From Candidatus Omnitrophota bacterium (GTDB taxonomy: Bacteria > Hinthialibacterota > Hinthialibacteria > Hinthialibacterales > Hinthialibacteraceae), in assembly GCA_013177805.1 (NCBI GenBank), contig JABLXU010000011.1, forward strand, positions 1-64,000: a stretch of 64,000 nt of DNA, written 5' to 3'. The position numbers and the translations under genes are program-made. The notes under the pieces are model-generated. The model saw nothing but the letters and a program-made list of their open reading frames with translations. It had not been told where the DNA came from and made no database searches. Each line of letters begins with the position of its first letter. The stretch's first letter is position 1. Shown here in pieces: positions 1 through 12,261 of the stretch.

Positions 1-3000
1 GTTTCCACCGATGTAAATCGGTGGCCCCATTGAAGCGCTATGTAATTTGCTGTCCCTGTCCCGTGATTGTGGTTTCCACCGATGTAAATCGGTGGCCCCA
101 TTGAAGCCCATATGTCGGAAAGGGAAAAGCGGTTGCGAACCTTAGTTTCCACCGATGTAAATCGGTGGCCCCATTGAAGCAGTACTTCGGCTAAACAATT
201 AGTACTGTCGACTCCCGTTTCCACCGATGTAAATCGGTGGCCCCATTGAAGCCTTGAGTTATGAAAATCCCCGTACACGGGATTGCTTTTGTTTCCACCG
301 ATGTAAATCGGTGGCCCCATTGAAGCTGTATAAGAACCCTGTAAGCCGGAAGGAATGCACTCATGTTTCCACCGATGTAAATCGGTGGCCCCATTGAAGC
401 GTGGCGGCGGCCTGGAAGCAGACGGGCGCGCTGTTGGTTTCCACCGATGTAAATCGGTGGCCCCATTGAAGCTTTGGTCGCGTCCATCATATCGAAACGA
501 AAGGATGTGTTTCCACCGATGTAAATCGGTGGCCCCATTGAAGCGGATCTGAGTACGTGCATTGCCTCGATCTCGAACCAGTTTCCACCGATGTAAATCG
601 GTGGCCCCATTGAAGCATCAACCACATCATGAAATGCCTCCCAGGCATCCAGAGTTTCCACCGATGTAAATCGGTGGCCCCATTGAAGCCTTTTGGGTAA
701 AGTCAACATGCAAGCACTCAACATTTGTTTCCACCGATGTAAATCGGTGGCCCCATTGAAGCTGATATTCGTCCACCACGCCGCAGAAGCGGGAGAGCGG
801 TTTCCACCGATGTAAATCGGTGGCCCCATTGAAGCCTCGATCTCTTCGGCGACACGCCCGGCGTTTTCCCGCGTTTCCACCGATGTAAATCGGTGGCCCC
901 ATTGAAGCGAGTTGGCAGACGGCTTATTCTGATCGGTTGAAATGGTTTCCACCGATGTAAATCGGTGGCCCCATTGAAGCTATAGTATTTACCAGAATTG
1001 ATACCTCAAATTACAGTTTCCACCGATGTAAATCGGTGGCCCCATTGAAGCCGGATCCAAAACCTTATGGGACTCCGGGTTGCAGCTCGGTTTCCACCGA
1101 TGTAAATCGGTGGCCCCATTGAAGCTGTTATATTAGTAGAGCACTCATCCTCTTCTTTTAGTTTCCACCGATGTAAATCGGTGGCCCCATTGAAGCAGCA
1201 ACCATTTTCCTTTCCTCCTTTTTCATTTTGTTGTTTCCACCGATGTAAATCGGTGGCCCCATTGAAGCTTTTGTTAAATCGTCTAGTTTTCCTAAACGTA
1301 CTAACTGTTTCCACCGATGTAAATCGGTGGCCCCATTGAAGCGCTTCTGCCAACAGGGCCACCCGCCGCGCGTTCACCCGGTTTCCACCGATGTAAATCG
1401 GTGGCCCCATTGAAGCCCTTCCAGCTGGAATTGGAGAACCATATTCCATCGACCCGTTTCCACCGATGTAAATCGGTGGCCCCATTGAAGCTCAGACTAC
1501 TGTTGAAATTCATCATCATCCTTTTACTGTTTCCACCGATGTAAATCGGTGGCCCCATTGAAGCGTCCAATCAAAATTGGTCATAATCCTATACTCCTTG
1601 TTTCCACCGATGTAAATCGGTGGCCCCATTGAAGCGCCTTTGACTAGTACGGTAAAGTATTATTTTCATTCGTTTCCACCGATGTAAATCGGTGGCCCCA
1701 TTGAAGCGCGACAATATCGACATTCAATTTTTTACGAAACTCAAGTTTCCACCGATGTAAATCGGTGGCCCCATTGAAGCCATTTACTGACGGATTGATT
1801 ACCTTACCTTCTAAATGTTTCCACCGATGTAAATCGGTGGCCCCATTGAAGCCTATTTTGAGGATTTGAACAGAGTTAAGCATTTGAATAGTTTCCACCG
1901 ATGTAAATCGGTGGCCCCATTGAAGCGGATAGGTCGGGGTCGTCGAAGTCTACGGAAACCCAAGTTTCCACCGATGTAAATCGGTGGCCCCATTGAAGCT
2001 CCGCGGCCTCTGACCCATAAATATCCTCGTCTGGAGTTTCCACCGATGTAAATCGGTGGCCCCATTGAAGCCATGTGATTCCGGTGAGTGATCCGCAGAG
2101 TGTAACCAGTTTCCACCGATGTAAATCGGTGGCCCCATTGAAGCCAGGGACTTCCTGGAACTATCCGCAACGTACGCATCATGTTTCCACCGATGTAAAT
2201 CGGTGGCCCCATTGAAGCCGCTCCAATTGAATGGCGTTCGCACTCGTATACCCGTGTTTCCACCGATGTAAATCGGTGGCCCCATTGAAGCATTTTCAAG
2301 ATATAGGTCAGCCGCTTCCCGTTAGGTTGTTTCCACCGATGTAAATCGGTGGCCCCATTGAAGCCGGGGGGTATGGTTGTAGAAGTTCACAGGTTGTACA
2401 CTGTTTCCACCGATGTAAATCGGTGGCCCCATTGAAGCTATTATGAATGAGGAAGGCCGGAAGATTTTGGAATGTTTCCACCGATGTAAATCGGTGGCCC
2501 CATTGAAGCTGGACGGCTCCTATGGTTACGGGCCTCAACTGTTCGGGTTTCCACCGATGTAAATCGGTGGCCCCATTGAAGCGGCCGTATTCGGCGCCGG
2601 TCCCATTTATCCCTTCACGTTTCCACCGATGTAAATCGGTGGCCCCATTGAAGCCTGGAAACCAGGGGATGTTCATTGAGAATCTCTTTGTTTCCACCGA
2701 TGTAAATCGGTGGCCCCATTGAAGCGTCATGCAGGATTTCCACTACATGCGCCATGGCTAGTTTCCACCGATGTAAATCGGTGGCCCCATTGAAGCCCGA
2801 GCATAGAAGAACATCTCGTAGCTGGAGCCTAGCGTTTCCACCGATGTAAATCGGTGGCCCCATTGAAGCTCTTAACCTTCTGGTGCTCAAATACTCCACC
2901 TGGCGGTTTCCACCGATGTAAATCGGTGGCCCCATTGAAGCTTGGATTTAGGTTATTGAACCTAAATCCATTATTATTGTTTCCACCGATGTAAATCGGT

Positions 3001-3524
3001 GGCCCCATTGAAGCGTCACCAGGATCCAGGGTGGGATGAAACGGGAGTTTCTGTTTCCACCGATGTAAATCGGTGGACCCATTGAAGCTTTACGTTATTA
3101 AAAGAAAAATTATCCGATTTTGATAAGTTTCCACCGATGTAAATCGGTGGCCCCATTGAAGCCGTGAAATAGATCGACCCCGTCAAATGGAAGTATTCTG
3201 TTTCCACCGATGTAAATCGGTGGCCCCATTGAAGCGAGGAAGAACTTCGCTCTACGAGCCCGTAAAGGCCGGTTTCCACCGATGTAAATCGGTGGCCCCA
3301 TTGAAGCATGAAATTATAAACAAAGCGGTTGATGGATATGGTATAGTTTCCACCGATGTAAATCGGTGGCCCCATTGAAGCGCCGGATATTGTGACCGAC
3401 GGGCCGTCCATTTGTTGTTTCCACCGATGTAAATCGGTGGCCCCATTGAAGCCCCCCCAAAGAGCATGTGACCGGCTGCCACCCTCCAGTTTCCACCGAT
3501 GTAAATCGGTGGCCCCATTGAAGC

Positions 3525-3635
3525 CTGGCGCAAAAGAACGGGGAATTTTTCCCCGTCTTCGACGTTTCCACCGATGTAAATCGGTGGCCCCATTGAAGCG
3601 GCCACGTTCCTGGCGCAAAAGAACGGGGAATTTTT
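3525..3635 (+). repeat. Neighbouring spacers from overlapping protospacers
   Basis: Spacer 3525-3563 and the next spacer 3600-3635 share 26 nt (core CTGGCGCAAAAGAACGGGG), offset by 10 nt. Both therefore come from the same strand and almost the same place in one target molecule. Confidence 0.95.
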
Positions 3636-5506
3636 GTTTCCACCGATGTAAATCGGTGGCCCCATTGAAGCTTCATCGTCCTCTTCTTCGGCGGTCAGCG
3701 CTTTCTCCGGTTTCCACCGATGTAAATCGGTGGCCCCATTGAAGCATTTTTTCCCCTCGTTGATGAGCAGCCATGATGATAGTTTCCACCGATGTAAATC
3801 GGTGGCCCCATTGAAGCTCACTCTCGAAAACCGCAAATACACGACTCTTGCGGTTGTTTCCACCGATGTAAATCGGTGGCCCCATTGAAGCCCTCAATTC
3901 CTTGATAAACTGGATTTCTTCTTCCCGTGTTTCCACCGATGTAAATCGGTGGCCCCATTGAAGCGCGGCGAAGTGCCCGGAATGACACGGGAGACGTTTG
4001 AGTTTCCACCGATGTAAATCGGTGGCCCCATTGAAGCTGTGACGGGGGAAAGTGACCCCCCGGGTGACGGGGAGAGTTTCCACCGATGTAAATCGGTGGC
4101 CCCATTGAAGCCTCCTTTGCCGGTTTTACGGGTTTCCGGCTCCCGGATTTGTTTCCACCGATGTAAATCGGTGGCCCCATTGAAGCAACGACCACCGCTC
4201 CGCCTCTTCCATCCAGAGGCGGTCGTTTCCACCGATGTAAATCGGTGGCCCCATTGAAGCGCTTATTATACGGGTATTCGGCGCCGCAACTGCGGCGTTT
4301 CCACCGATGTAAATCGGTGGCCCCATTGAAGCTTGGGTGGTGACATGGAATGGCCATTGATAGCCATTCGTTTCCACCGATGTAAATCGGTGGCCCCATT
4401 GAAGCCCTATTGACTTGGTGTCAATAGAGATTATACTCTAACGTTTCCACCGATGTAAATCGGTGGCCCCATTGAAGCCGCCAGGCTGTCGTCCAGGCCG
4501 TAGAGTTTCACCAGTTTGGTTTCCACCGATGTAAATCGGTGGCCCCATTGAAGCCACCTAATATCATTTTCCAGGGTGATTGTTTATACCTGTTTCCACC
4601 GATGTAAATCGGTGGCCCCATTGAAGCGGCTACCCCGCAACCCCAGCCGCCGCCGCGTCACCGGGTTTCCACCGATGTAAATCGGTGGCCCCATTGAAGC
4701 CTTTGTGGCAACCAATTGATAACCGCCCTGGCGCCGCAAGTTTCCACCGATGTAAATCGGTGGCCCCATTGAAGCGGTATCCACATCCCCAACGCCGTGG
4801 CGCTTGCGCCGGAGTTTCCACCGATGTAAATCGGTGGCCCCATTGAAGCGCGAGACATCTCCCAATACGCATCCAGGTGCAGGGGAGTTTCCACCGATGT
4901 AAATCGGTGGCCCCATTGAAGCTACGACGAATCCAATCTCCTCCCCAGAATCTTCGTCGCGTTTCCACCGATGTAAATCGGTGGCCCCATTGAAGCACCC
5001 AATGCGTCCGCCCATGCTGGAAATACTGGAGCGGTTTCCACCGATGTAAATCGGTGGCCCCATTGAAGCGCACCTCTGGGGAGAGGGGGTCTGTCTTTTG
5101 AGCGCGTTTCCACCGATGTAAATCGGTGGCCCCATTGAAGCCCTGATTCATCGAGGAACATCCGGTTCGGCAGCGTGTCGTTTCCACCGATGTAAATCGG
5201 TGGCCCCATTGAAGCGTGCTCACGAGCACGGGGGATTACCTCGTGCAGGTTCCGTTTCCACCGATGTAAATCGGTGGCCCCATTGAAGCAGTTTCTCCTA
5301 CCGCTTTGGTTTTCGTTTGTTAACTGGTTTCCACCGATGTAAATCGGTGGCCCCATTGAAGCCCATCACGATCCGTGTATTCCCGGACTTGCATACTGGT
5401 TTCCACCGATGTAAATCGGTGGCCCCATTGAAGCAGGATTACCCTGGCTATCACAGCGGGGTATACGATGGTTTCCACCGATGTAAATCGGTGGCCCCAT
5501 TGAAGC

Positions 5507-5692
5507 ACGAAATAGCCGGGCTGCTCCCAGATATATCCATCCATGGTTTCCACCGATGTAAATCGGTGGCCCCATTGAAGCGCGCCTCTCGAAAATATCG
5601 GGATGCGCCCGTATGAAGTTTCCACCGATGTAAATCGGTGGCCCCATTGAAGCACGAAATAGCCGGGCTGCTCCCAGATATATCCATCCATG
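5507..5692 (+). repeat. Duplicated spacer in A-B-A order
   Basis: The 39-bp spacer at 5507-5545 (starts ACGAAATAGCCGGG) is identical to the spacer at 5654-5692, with one different spacer (5582-5617) between them. This arrangement suggests recombination between repeats or an internal unit duplication rather than two independent acquisitions. Confidence 0.97.
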
Positions 5693-8351
5693 GTTTCCAC
5701 CGATGTAAATCGGTGGCCCCATTGAAGCTTCTTGCGCCATATCGGGGGGCGCCTCGAATTCCTCGTTTCCACCGATGTAAATCGGTGGCCCCATTGAAGC
5801 TCTCGAAAACCTGTTTATGGGATGTACCCCCTCTTCGTTTCCACCTATGTAAATCGGTGGCCCCATTGAAGCGGTTAGAATCATTGAGTAGTAATTCCTG
5901 ATCTCGGAAGTTTCCACCGATGTAAATCGGTGGCCCCATTGAAGCATCATAAATCTTATCAAAATAAAAATCTATAAAACGAGTTTCCACCGATGTAAAT
6001 CGGTGGCCCCATTGAAGCATTGAATCTGTTGCTCAAGAGATTGTGAAAAATTCAGGTTTCCACCGATGTAAATCGGTGGCCCCATTGAAGCTTGTACTTA
6101 TCCTTATCAGAAACATCATCACAGTCATGTTTCCACCGATGTAAATCGGTGGCCCCATTGAAGCCTCCTCCTCCTCTTCCAAGTCGTCCTCTGAAGAGGA
6201 CGGTTTCCACCGATGTAAATCGGTGGCCCCATTGAAGCATTCGCATTTGGATTTGCCATATCATATAACGCTGTCAGTTTCCACCGATGTAAATCGGTGG
6301 CCCCATTGAAGCGATCCAAAAGAGACCGCCATCCTGCGAATCACGCTTTCGGTTTCCACCGATGTAAATCGGTGGCCCCATTGAAGCCGGATTTTCCGTT
6401 CTCCAGGGTAACCCGGTAAAGATCCGTTTCCACCGATGTAAATCGGTGGCCCCATTGAAGCATCACCGGCAGGTTGAAATACCATTGCTTGCCTATCTGT
6501 TTCCACCGATGTAAATCGGTGGCCCCATTGAAGCGTTGTGTTTCTCCATGCCGCGTCGAGAATCCACTCGACGTTTCCACCGATGTAAATCGGTGGCCCC
6601 ATTGAAGCTGGTACAACCAAAATACCCAAGAGTTAATCAATCGGTTTCCACCGATGTAAATCGGTGGCCCCATTGAAGCTCGCGTTACGAATTCACCTGC
6701 CATTGCGGATGTGGGTTTCCACCGATGTAAATCGGTGGCCCCATTGAAGCTTCGTGAGACCATAGATGTACTTCACGATTTCCTCCGTTTCCACCGATGT
6801 AAATCGGTGGCCCCATTGAAGCAAAGACTCGTCCCACGCCACTGTCATGACGTCCACCAGTTTCCACCGATGTAAATCGGTGGCCCCATTGAAGCGACCG
6901 ATTATTGTGACCGTTGTGACGATCGATTTCTGTTTCCACCGATGTAAATCGGTGGCCCCATTGAAGCTATGCGTCTAGTAGCTCCCTAGCTGACACCTGC
7001 AGCGGTTTCCACCGATGTAAATCGGTGGCCCCATTGAAGCCTTCCGCTTTTCCCCTTGACTTTTTCCTATTACGCGTTTCCACCGATGTAAATCGGTGGC
7101 CCCATTGAAGCTGAAGGGCTTCATGCGGTTTGAAGATTTTTTTACATCGTTTCCACCGATGTAAATCGGTGGCCCCATTGAAGCATCAATTGTTCCATTG
7201 TGAACGGCGGACAATTGACGGGTTTCCACCGATGTAAATCGGTGGCCCCATTGAAGCAGTTAAAGGGGTTTGATAATTATGCTCATATAATATTGTTTCC
7301 ACCGATGTAAATCGGTGGCCCCATTGAAGCACTTTATCGGGAAGTTCCCATTCTTTCGTGAAGTAGGTTTCCACCGATGTAAATCGGTGGCCCCATTGAA
7401 GCCCCAGAGAGTCACGGCTTCCTGGAGGGTATCTCCCACGTTTCCACCGATGTAAATCGGTGGCCCCATTGAAGCCGGGGTGAGAATATCAAAGGAACAA
7501 TCTACGTGATGGTTTCCACCGATGTAAATCGGTGGCCCCATTGAAGCTTCCATGAACTAAGTACTTGTCGGTCGTTTGGAATGAGTTTCCACCGATGTAA
7601 ATCGGTGGCCCCATTGAAGCCTTGACAAATAATAAAAAATTGAATAATATATATATGTTTCCACCGATGTAAATCGGTGGCCCCATTGAAGCCCTGTAGC
7701 GATCAACACCCGGTCGCTTGGATTACTAAGTTTCCACCGATGTAAATCGGTGGCCCCATTGAAGCTATGAGACGCGCAACGCTTTAGTCCAAAATTTGAA
7801 TGGTTTCCACCGATGTAAATCGGTGGCCCCATTGAAGCCAGCGGGATATGATGCCTTTATGAAAGCAATTGAAAAATGTTTCCACCGATGTAAATCGGTG
7901 GCCCCATTGAAGCCCTTTATCCTGATGGAAATTGGGCAAGCCGGACCCTGGTTTCCACCGATGTAAATCGGTGGCCCCATTGAAGCTTATTGCTCCACTT
8001 GCGGAATCTATTTTCCTCACCTTCGTTTCCACCGATGTAAATCGGTGGCCCCATTGAAGCTGGAAACCGGGTGGGGGACCGTTGGCATTAGCCGTGTTTC
8101 CACCGATGTAAATCGGTTGCCCCATTGAAGCTTTAAGAAGGTGAAACAGGCGGATGGGCGGACCACGCGGTTTCCACCGATGTAAATCGGTGGCCCCATT
8201 GATGCGCCTGTCATGAGGATCCTCCCGTGCTAGGAGCACTGGTTTCCACCGATGTAAATCGGTGGCCCCATTGAAGCTGTCTCTGTTCGGTACTGGCGGT
8301 TCACGACGCGCCAGGGTTTCCACCGATGTAAATCGGTGGCCCCATTGAAGC

Positions 8352-8459
8352 TACATAACTATCTTTGGAATGGTAAAATTTCTACATGTTTCCACCGATG
8401 TAAATCGGTGGCCCCATTGAAGCTACATAACTATCTTTGGAATGGTAAAATTTCTACAT
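8352..8459 (+). repeat. Adjacent duplicated spacer
   Basis: Spacers 8352-8387 and 8424-8459 (start TACATAACTATC) are identical over 36 bp and are separated by one repeat, so one 72-bp repeat-spacer unit is tandemly duplicated. Confidence 0.97.
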
Positions 8460-11400
8460 GTTTCCACCGATGTAAATCGGTGGCCCCATTGAAGCCTCCT
8501 TTCAATTTGCAATGCAAATTAATTTGCAATGCGTTTCCACCGATGTAAATCGGTGGCCCCATTGAAGCGTCAAAAACTCAAGACAAACAATTCGTGGATT
8601 CAACGTTTCCACCGATGTAAATCGGTGGCCCCATTGAAGCCTCCTCCTCCTCTTCATCTGTCGGGATGTCCTCGAATATGTTTCCACCGATGTAAATCGG
8701 TGGCCCCATTGAAGCCGGTTTAGTCTCTTCTTCTTCTGCCGGGGCCGCCTCTTGTTTCCACCGATGTAAATCGGTGGCCCCATTGAAGCGGTTCTCTCCA
8801 GTTACCTGGCTGGCGCTTTCCCTTTAGTTTCCACCGATGTAAATCGGTGGCCCCATTGAAGCCTAAGGAGAAAAAAAATGTGCTTACTGATCTACAAGTT
8901 TCCACCGATGTAAATCGGTGGCCCCATTGAAGCCCGTTCACCCAAGCACCCCGACGTTTCCGCCGGGATGGTTTCCACCGATGTAAATCGGTGGCCCCAT
9001 TGAAGCGTTTTACGTAATCTAATGGGGAATCACAATCTACGGTGTTTCCACCGATGTAAATCGGTGGCCCCATTGAAGCTTACCTTCTTACCATCTTACC
9101 TATGTGCCATGTTGGCGTTTCCACCGATGTAAATCGGTGGCCCCATTGAAGCATCTCAGTCACATAAGATCACCTCCCTTACTTTGTCGTTTCCACCGAT
9201 GTAAATCGGTGGCCCCATTGAAGCGTATGGAGAAAAGGGGCACGGGAAGACCCGGATGCTGGGGTTTCCACCGATGTAAATCGGTGGCCCCATTGAAGCC
9301 GCCTCGCTGACATCCATCGGGTTCTCGACCCGTATATGTTTCCACCGATGTAAATCGGTGGCCCCATTGAAGCTTTTACGGGGAAAAATCGTCATTCTGA
9401 AGGGCTTCATGTTTCCACCGATGTAAATCGGTGGCCCCATTGAAGCGCTGAATAGGGGATATCCCAATCCCCCTGCGCTGGAAGTGTTTCCACCGATGTA
9501 AGTCGGTGGCCCCATTGAAGCTGGAATTGACGGAGACGCCGGACGAGGCGCGGATCGGTTTCCACCGATGTAAATCGGTGGCCCCATTGAAGCCATGATG
9601 ACATCCTCCTGAAAAAAATAGATCGCATCTGTTTCCACCGATGTAAATCGGTGGCCCCATTGAAGCGGCACGTTTTGCCTTGACTCGTTAACCTTTTGGT
9701 CCGGTTTCCACCGATGTAAATCGGTGGCCCCATTGAAGCCGATAGCGGCATGGACTGAAGAAGGGAAGGATCAAAGTTTCCACCGATGTAAATCGGTGGC
9801 CTCATTGAAGCACCGTGTATTATTGGATATAATGCTAGCACCTTGCTGGTTTCCACCGATGTAAATCGGTGGCCCCATTGAAGCATAGTTCAAGCCGTGA
9901 TTAGCCTTCTTGCCCCAGTATGTTTCCACCGATGTAAATCGGTGGCCCCATTGAAGCAGGAAAATCAGGATACCGCGGAAGTCCGTGGTATCGTTTCCAC
10001 CGATGTAAATCGGTGGCCCCATTGAAGCTATGGAGGAAAGGCATGAAGTTCAGCGTTCAGGTGACCGTTTCCACCGATGTAAATCGGTGGCCCCATTGAA
10101 GCGCCCTGCATCGTGCAACATATTCCGGGTCCATTTCGACGTTTCCACCGATGTAAATCGGTGGCCCCATTGAAGCAGTGTACGTAAGTTGGTCTGTAAG
10201 GAATCTCTCATCAGTTTCCACCGATGTAAATCGGTGGCCCCATTGAAGCGCGCCCGGTATACGGGAATAGGCACCGTTTCCGTTGCGTTTCCACCGATGT
10301 AAATCGGTGGCCCCATTGAAGCCGTTAGGGCAGGAAGGGGATAGGAGATTCCGTAGGAAGTTTCCACCGATGTAAATCGGTGGCCCCATTGAAGCAGGCC
10401 CTTTGCATTATCCGCGGGACCCGGCGGGGCAGTTTCCACCGATGTAAATCGGTGGCCTCATTGAAGCTGACATTTTCAAGGGAATTTTGGAATAAAACAG
10501 TAGGTTTCCACCGATGTAAATCGGTGGCCCCATTGAAGCTGGAGACGTTGCGGAATTCAGCCAGTGAAAAAGTGAGTTTCCACCGATGTAAATCGGTGGC
10601 CCCATTGAAGCAAGTTATGACCTTTGCTGCACGAATAGGACGTTTCATGTTTCCACCGATGTAAATCGGTGGCCCCATTGAAGCATGAATACTACGTTCT
10701 CATACGCCATGTCGCACCTCGTTTCCACCGATGTAAATCGGTGGCCCCATTGAAGCAGACTCCGACGCCGTCACGAATCGCGCGCCTTTTAGCCGTTTCC
10801 ACCGATGTAAATCGGTGGCCCCATTGAAGCGGATCCGCGTCCTGTTCCATTTCCGCAAACACCGCCAGTTTCCACCGATGTAAATCGGTGGCCCCATTGA
10901 AGCTTCCTCCGCCTCTTTTTCTTCTCGTGCTCTTTCGGCGTTTCCACCGATGTAAATCGGTGGCCCCATTGAAGCCGCGTAACAACCTGTAGTCAAAGGA
11001 GAAAGACCATGAAGTTTCCACCGATGTAAATCGGTGGCCCCATTGAAGCTGTTCGGGAGCCACCAGCACTCTGTCCGGTATCCACGTTTCCACCGATGTA
11101 AATCGGTGGCCCCATTGAAGCGCTGGCGAGCGGTCCTGGCTGGTTGGCTGGCGAGCGGTCGTTTCCACCGATGTAAATCGGTGGCCCCATTGAAGCCGGG
11201 AGACCAGGGGATGGTCACCATCGCCTGGTCCGGGTTTCCACCGATGTAAATCGGTGGCCCCATTGAAGCTGTCCGGGAGCCACCAGCACTCTGTCCGGGA
11301 GCCACGTTTCCACCGATGTAAATCGGTGGCCCCATTGAAGCTTTCGTCCAGACCGCCTGGCGCGCCCGGTCCCGGTTTGTTTCCACCGATGTAAATCGGT

Positions 11401-12261
11401 GGCCCCATTGAAGCCAAAAGAACCAAAAAGTCCTCTGACGGTTCGAATTATGGTTTCCACCGATGTAAATCGGTGGCCCCATTGAAGCGCCCGCCGCGCC
11501 CGAAAACACGTGCTTGTATTGCGCGGTTTCCACCGATGTAAATCGGTGGCCCCATTGAAGCGTTCGTTCCGATCCGTTCCGCGATCGCCGTCACGTCCGT
11601 TTCCACCGATGTAAATCGGTGGCCCCATTGAAGCATCGTCCTGTTGGAGCCCATGGCCTTTGCGGATTGCGTTTCCACCGATGTAAATCGGTGGCCCCAT
11701 TGAAGCTAAACTCAGTTCCATTGTAAAAGCAGTCCCATTTTCAGGTTTCCACCGATGTAAATCGGTGGCCCCATTGAAGCTGTCACCTTCATCGGAAGGT
11801 GACAGATGAGAACACGGGTTTCCGCCGATGTAAATCGGTGGCCCCATTGAAGCCTTCGGAGCTGGTTGGGTTACTGCGCCGCAGTGGCCTTGTTTCCACC
11901 GATGTAAATCGGTGGCCCCATTGAAGCCCTTCCGATCCCATCCGCTCCGTTCCAATCCTGTCCCGGTTTCCACCGATGTAAATCGGTGGCCCCATTGAAG
12001 CGGAACTACGTGTATAAAGAGAACCTGCTATGGAAGTGTTTCCACCGATGTAAATCGGTGGCCCCATTGAAGCATTCTGCATGGCTGCGGGCGGAACGGG
12101 AAATCGACGCGTTTCCACCGATGTAAATCGGTGGCCCCATTGAAGCAAGGAACAATAGCCCGGCTTCCCGCCAGTTTCGTGCCGTTTCCACCGATGTAAA
12201 TCGGTGGCCCCATTGAAGCGTAAAGTGAACCCAAGAAGATGGAATCGCTTTCGCACACCGC

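Larger units (their letters stand above)
1..12219 (+). CRISPR. Giant CRISPR array, 168 repeats / 167 spacers, left end cut by window
   Basis: A 36-bp repeat starting GTTTCCACCGAT and ending CCCCATTGAAGC recurs every 71-75 bp from base 1 to 12219; I located 168 copies by position. Each repeat holds a perfect 8-bp stem with a GTAA loop (repeat positions 5-24) followed by a 12-nt tail. Spacers are 35-39 bp. The 3' tail ATTGAAGC resembles the AUUGAAAC-type 5' handle of class 1 (type I or III) crRNAs, so transcription is probably on the plus strand with the leader left of base 1. Eight repeats carry one substitution (starts 3053, 5837, 8096, 8170, 9486, 9776, 10432, 11818); six lie in the last third, as expected of the leader-distal, older end. 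No cas gene follows the array. The repeat has no stop codon in several frames, so long spurious ORFs run through it on both strands. The subtype cannot be assigned without the cas genes. Confidence 0.99.

Noticed and set aside
1..12219. Type II or type V assignment of the array
   Set aside because: The repeat structure and 35-39-bp spacers fit class 1 better, and no effector, tracrRNA or anti-repeat is seen.
191..12258. Many ORFs of 60-280 residues inside the CRISPR array with repeated peptides such as MGPPIYIGGN and FNGATDLHRWK
   Set aside because: They are translations of the 36-bp repeat, which has no stop in several frames; they are not genes.
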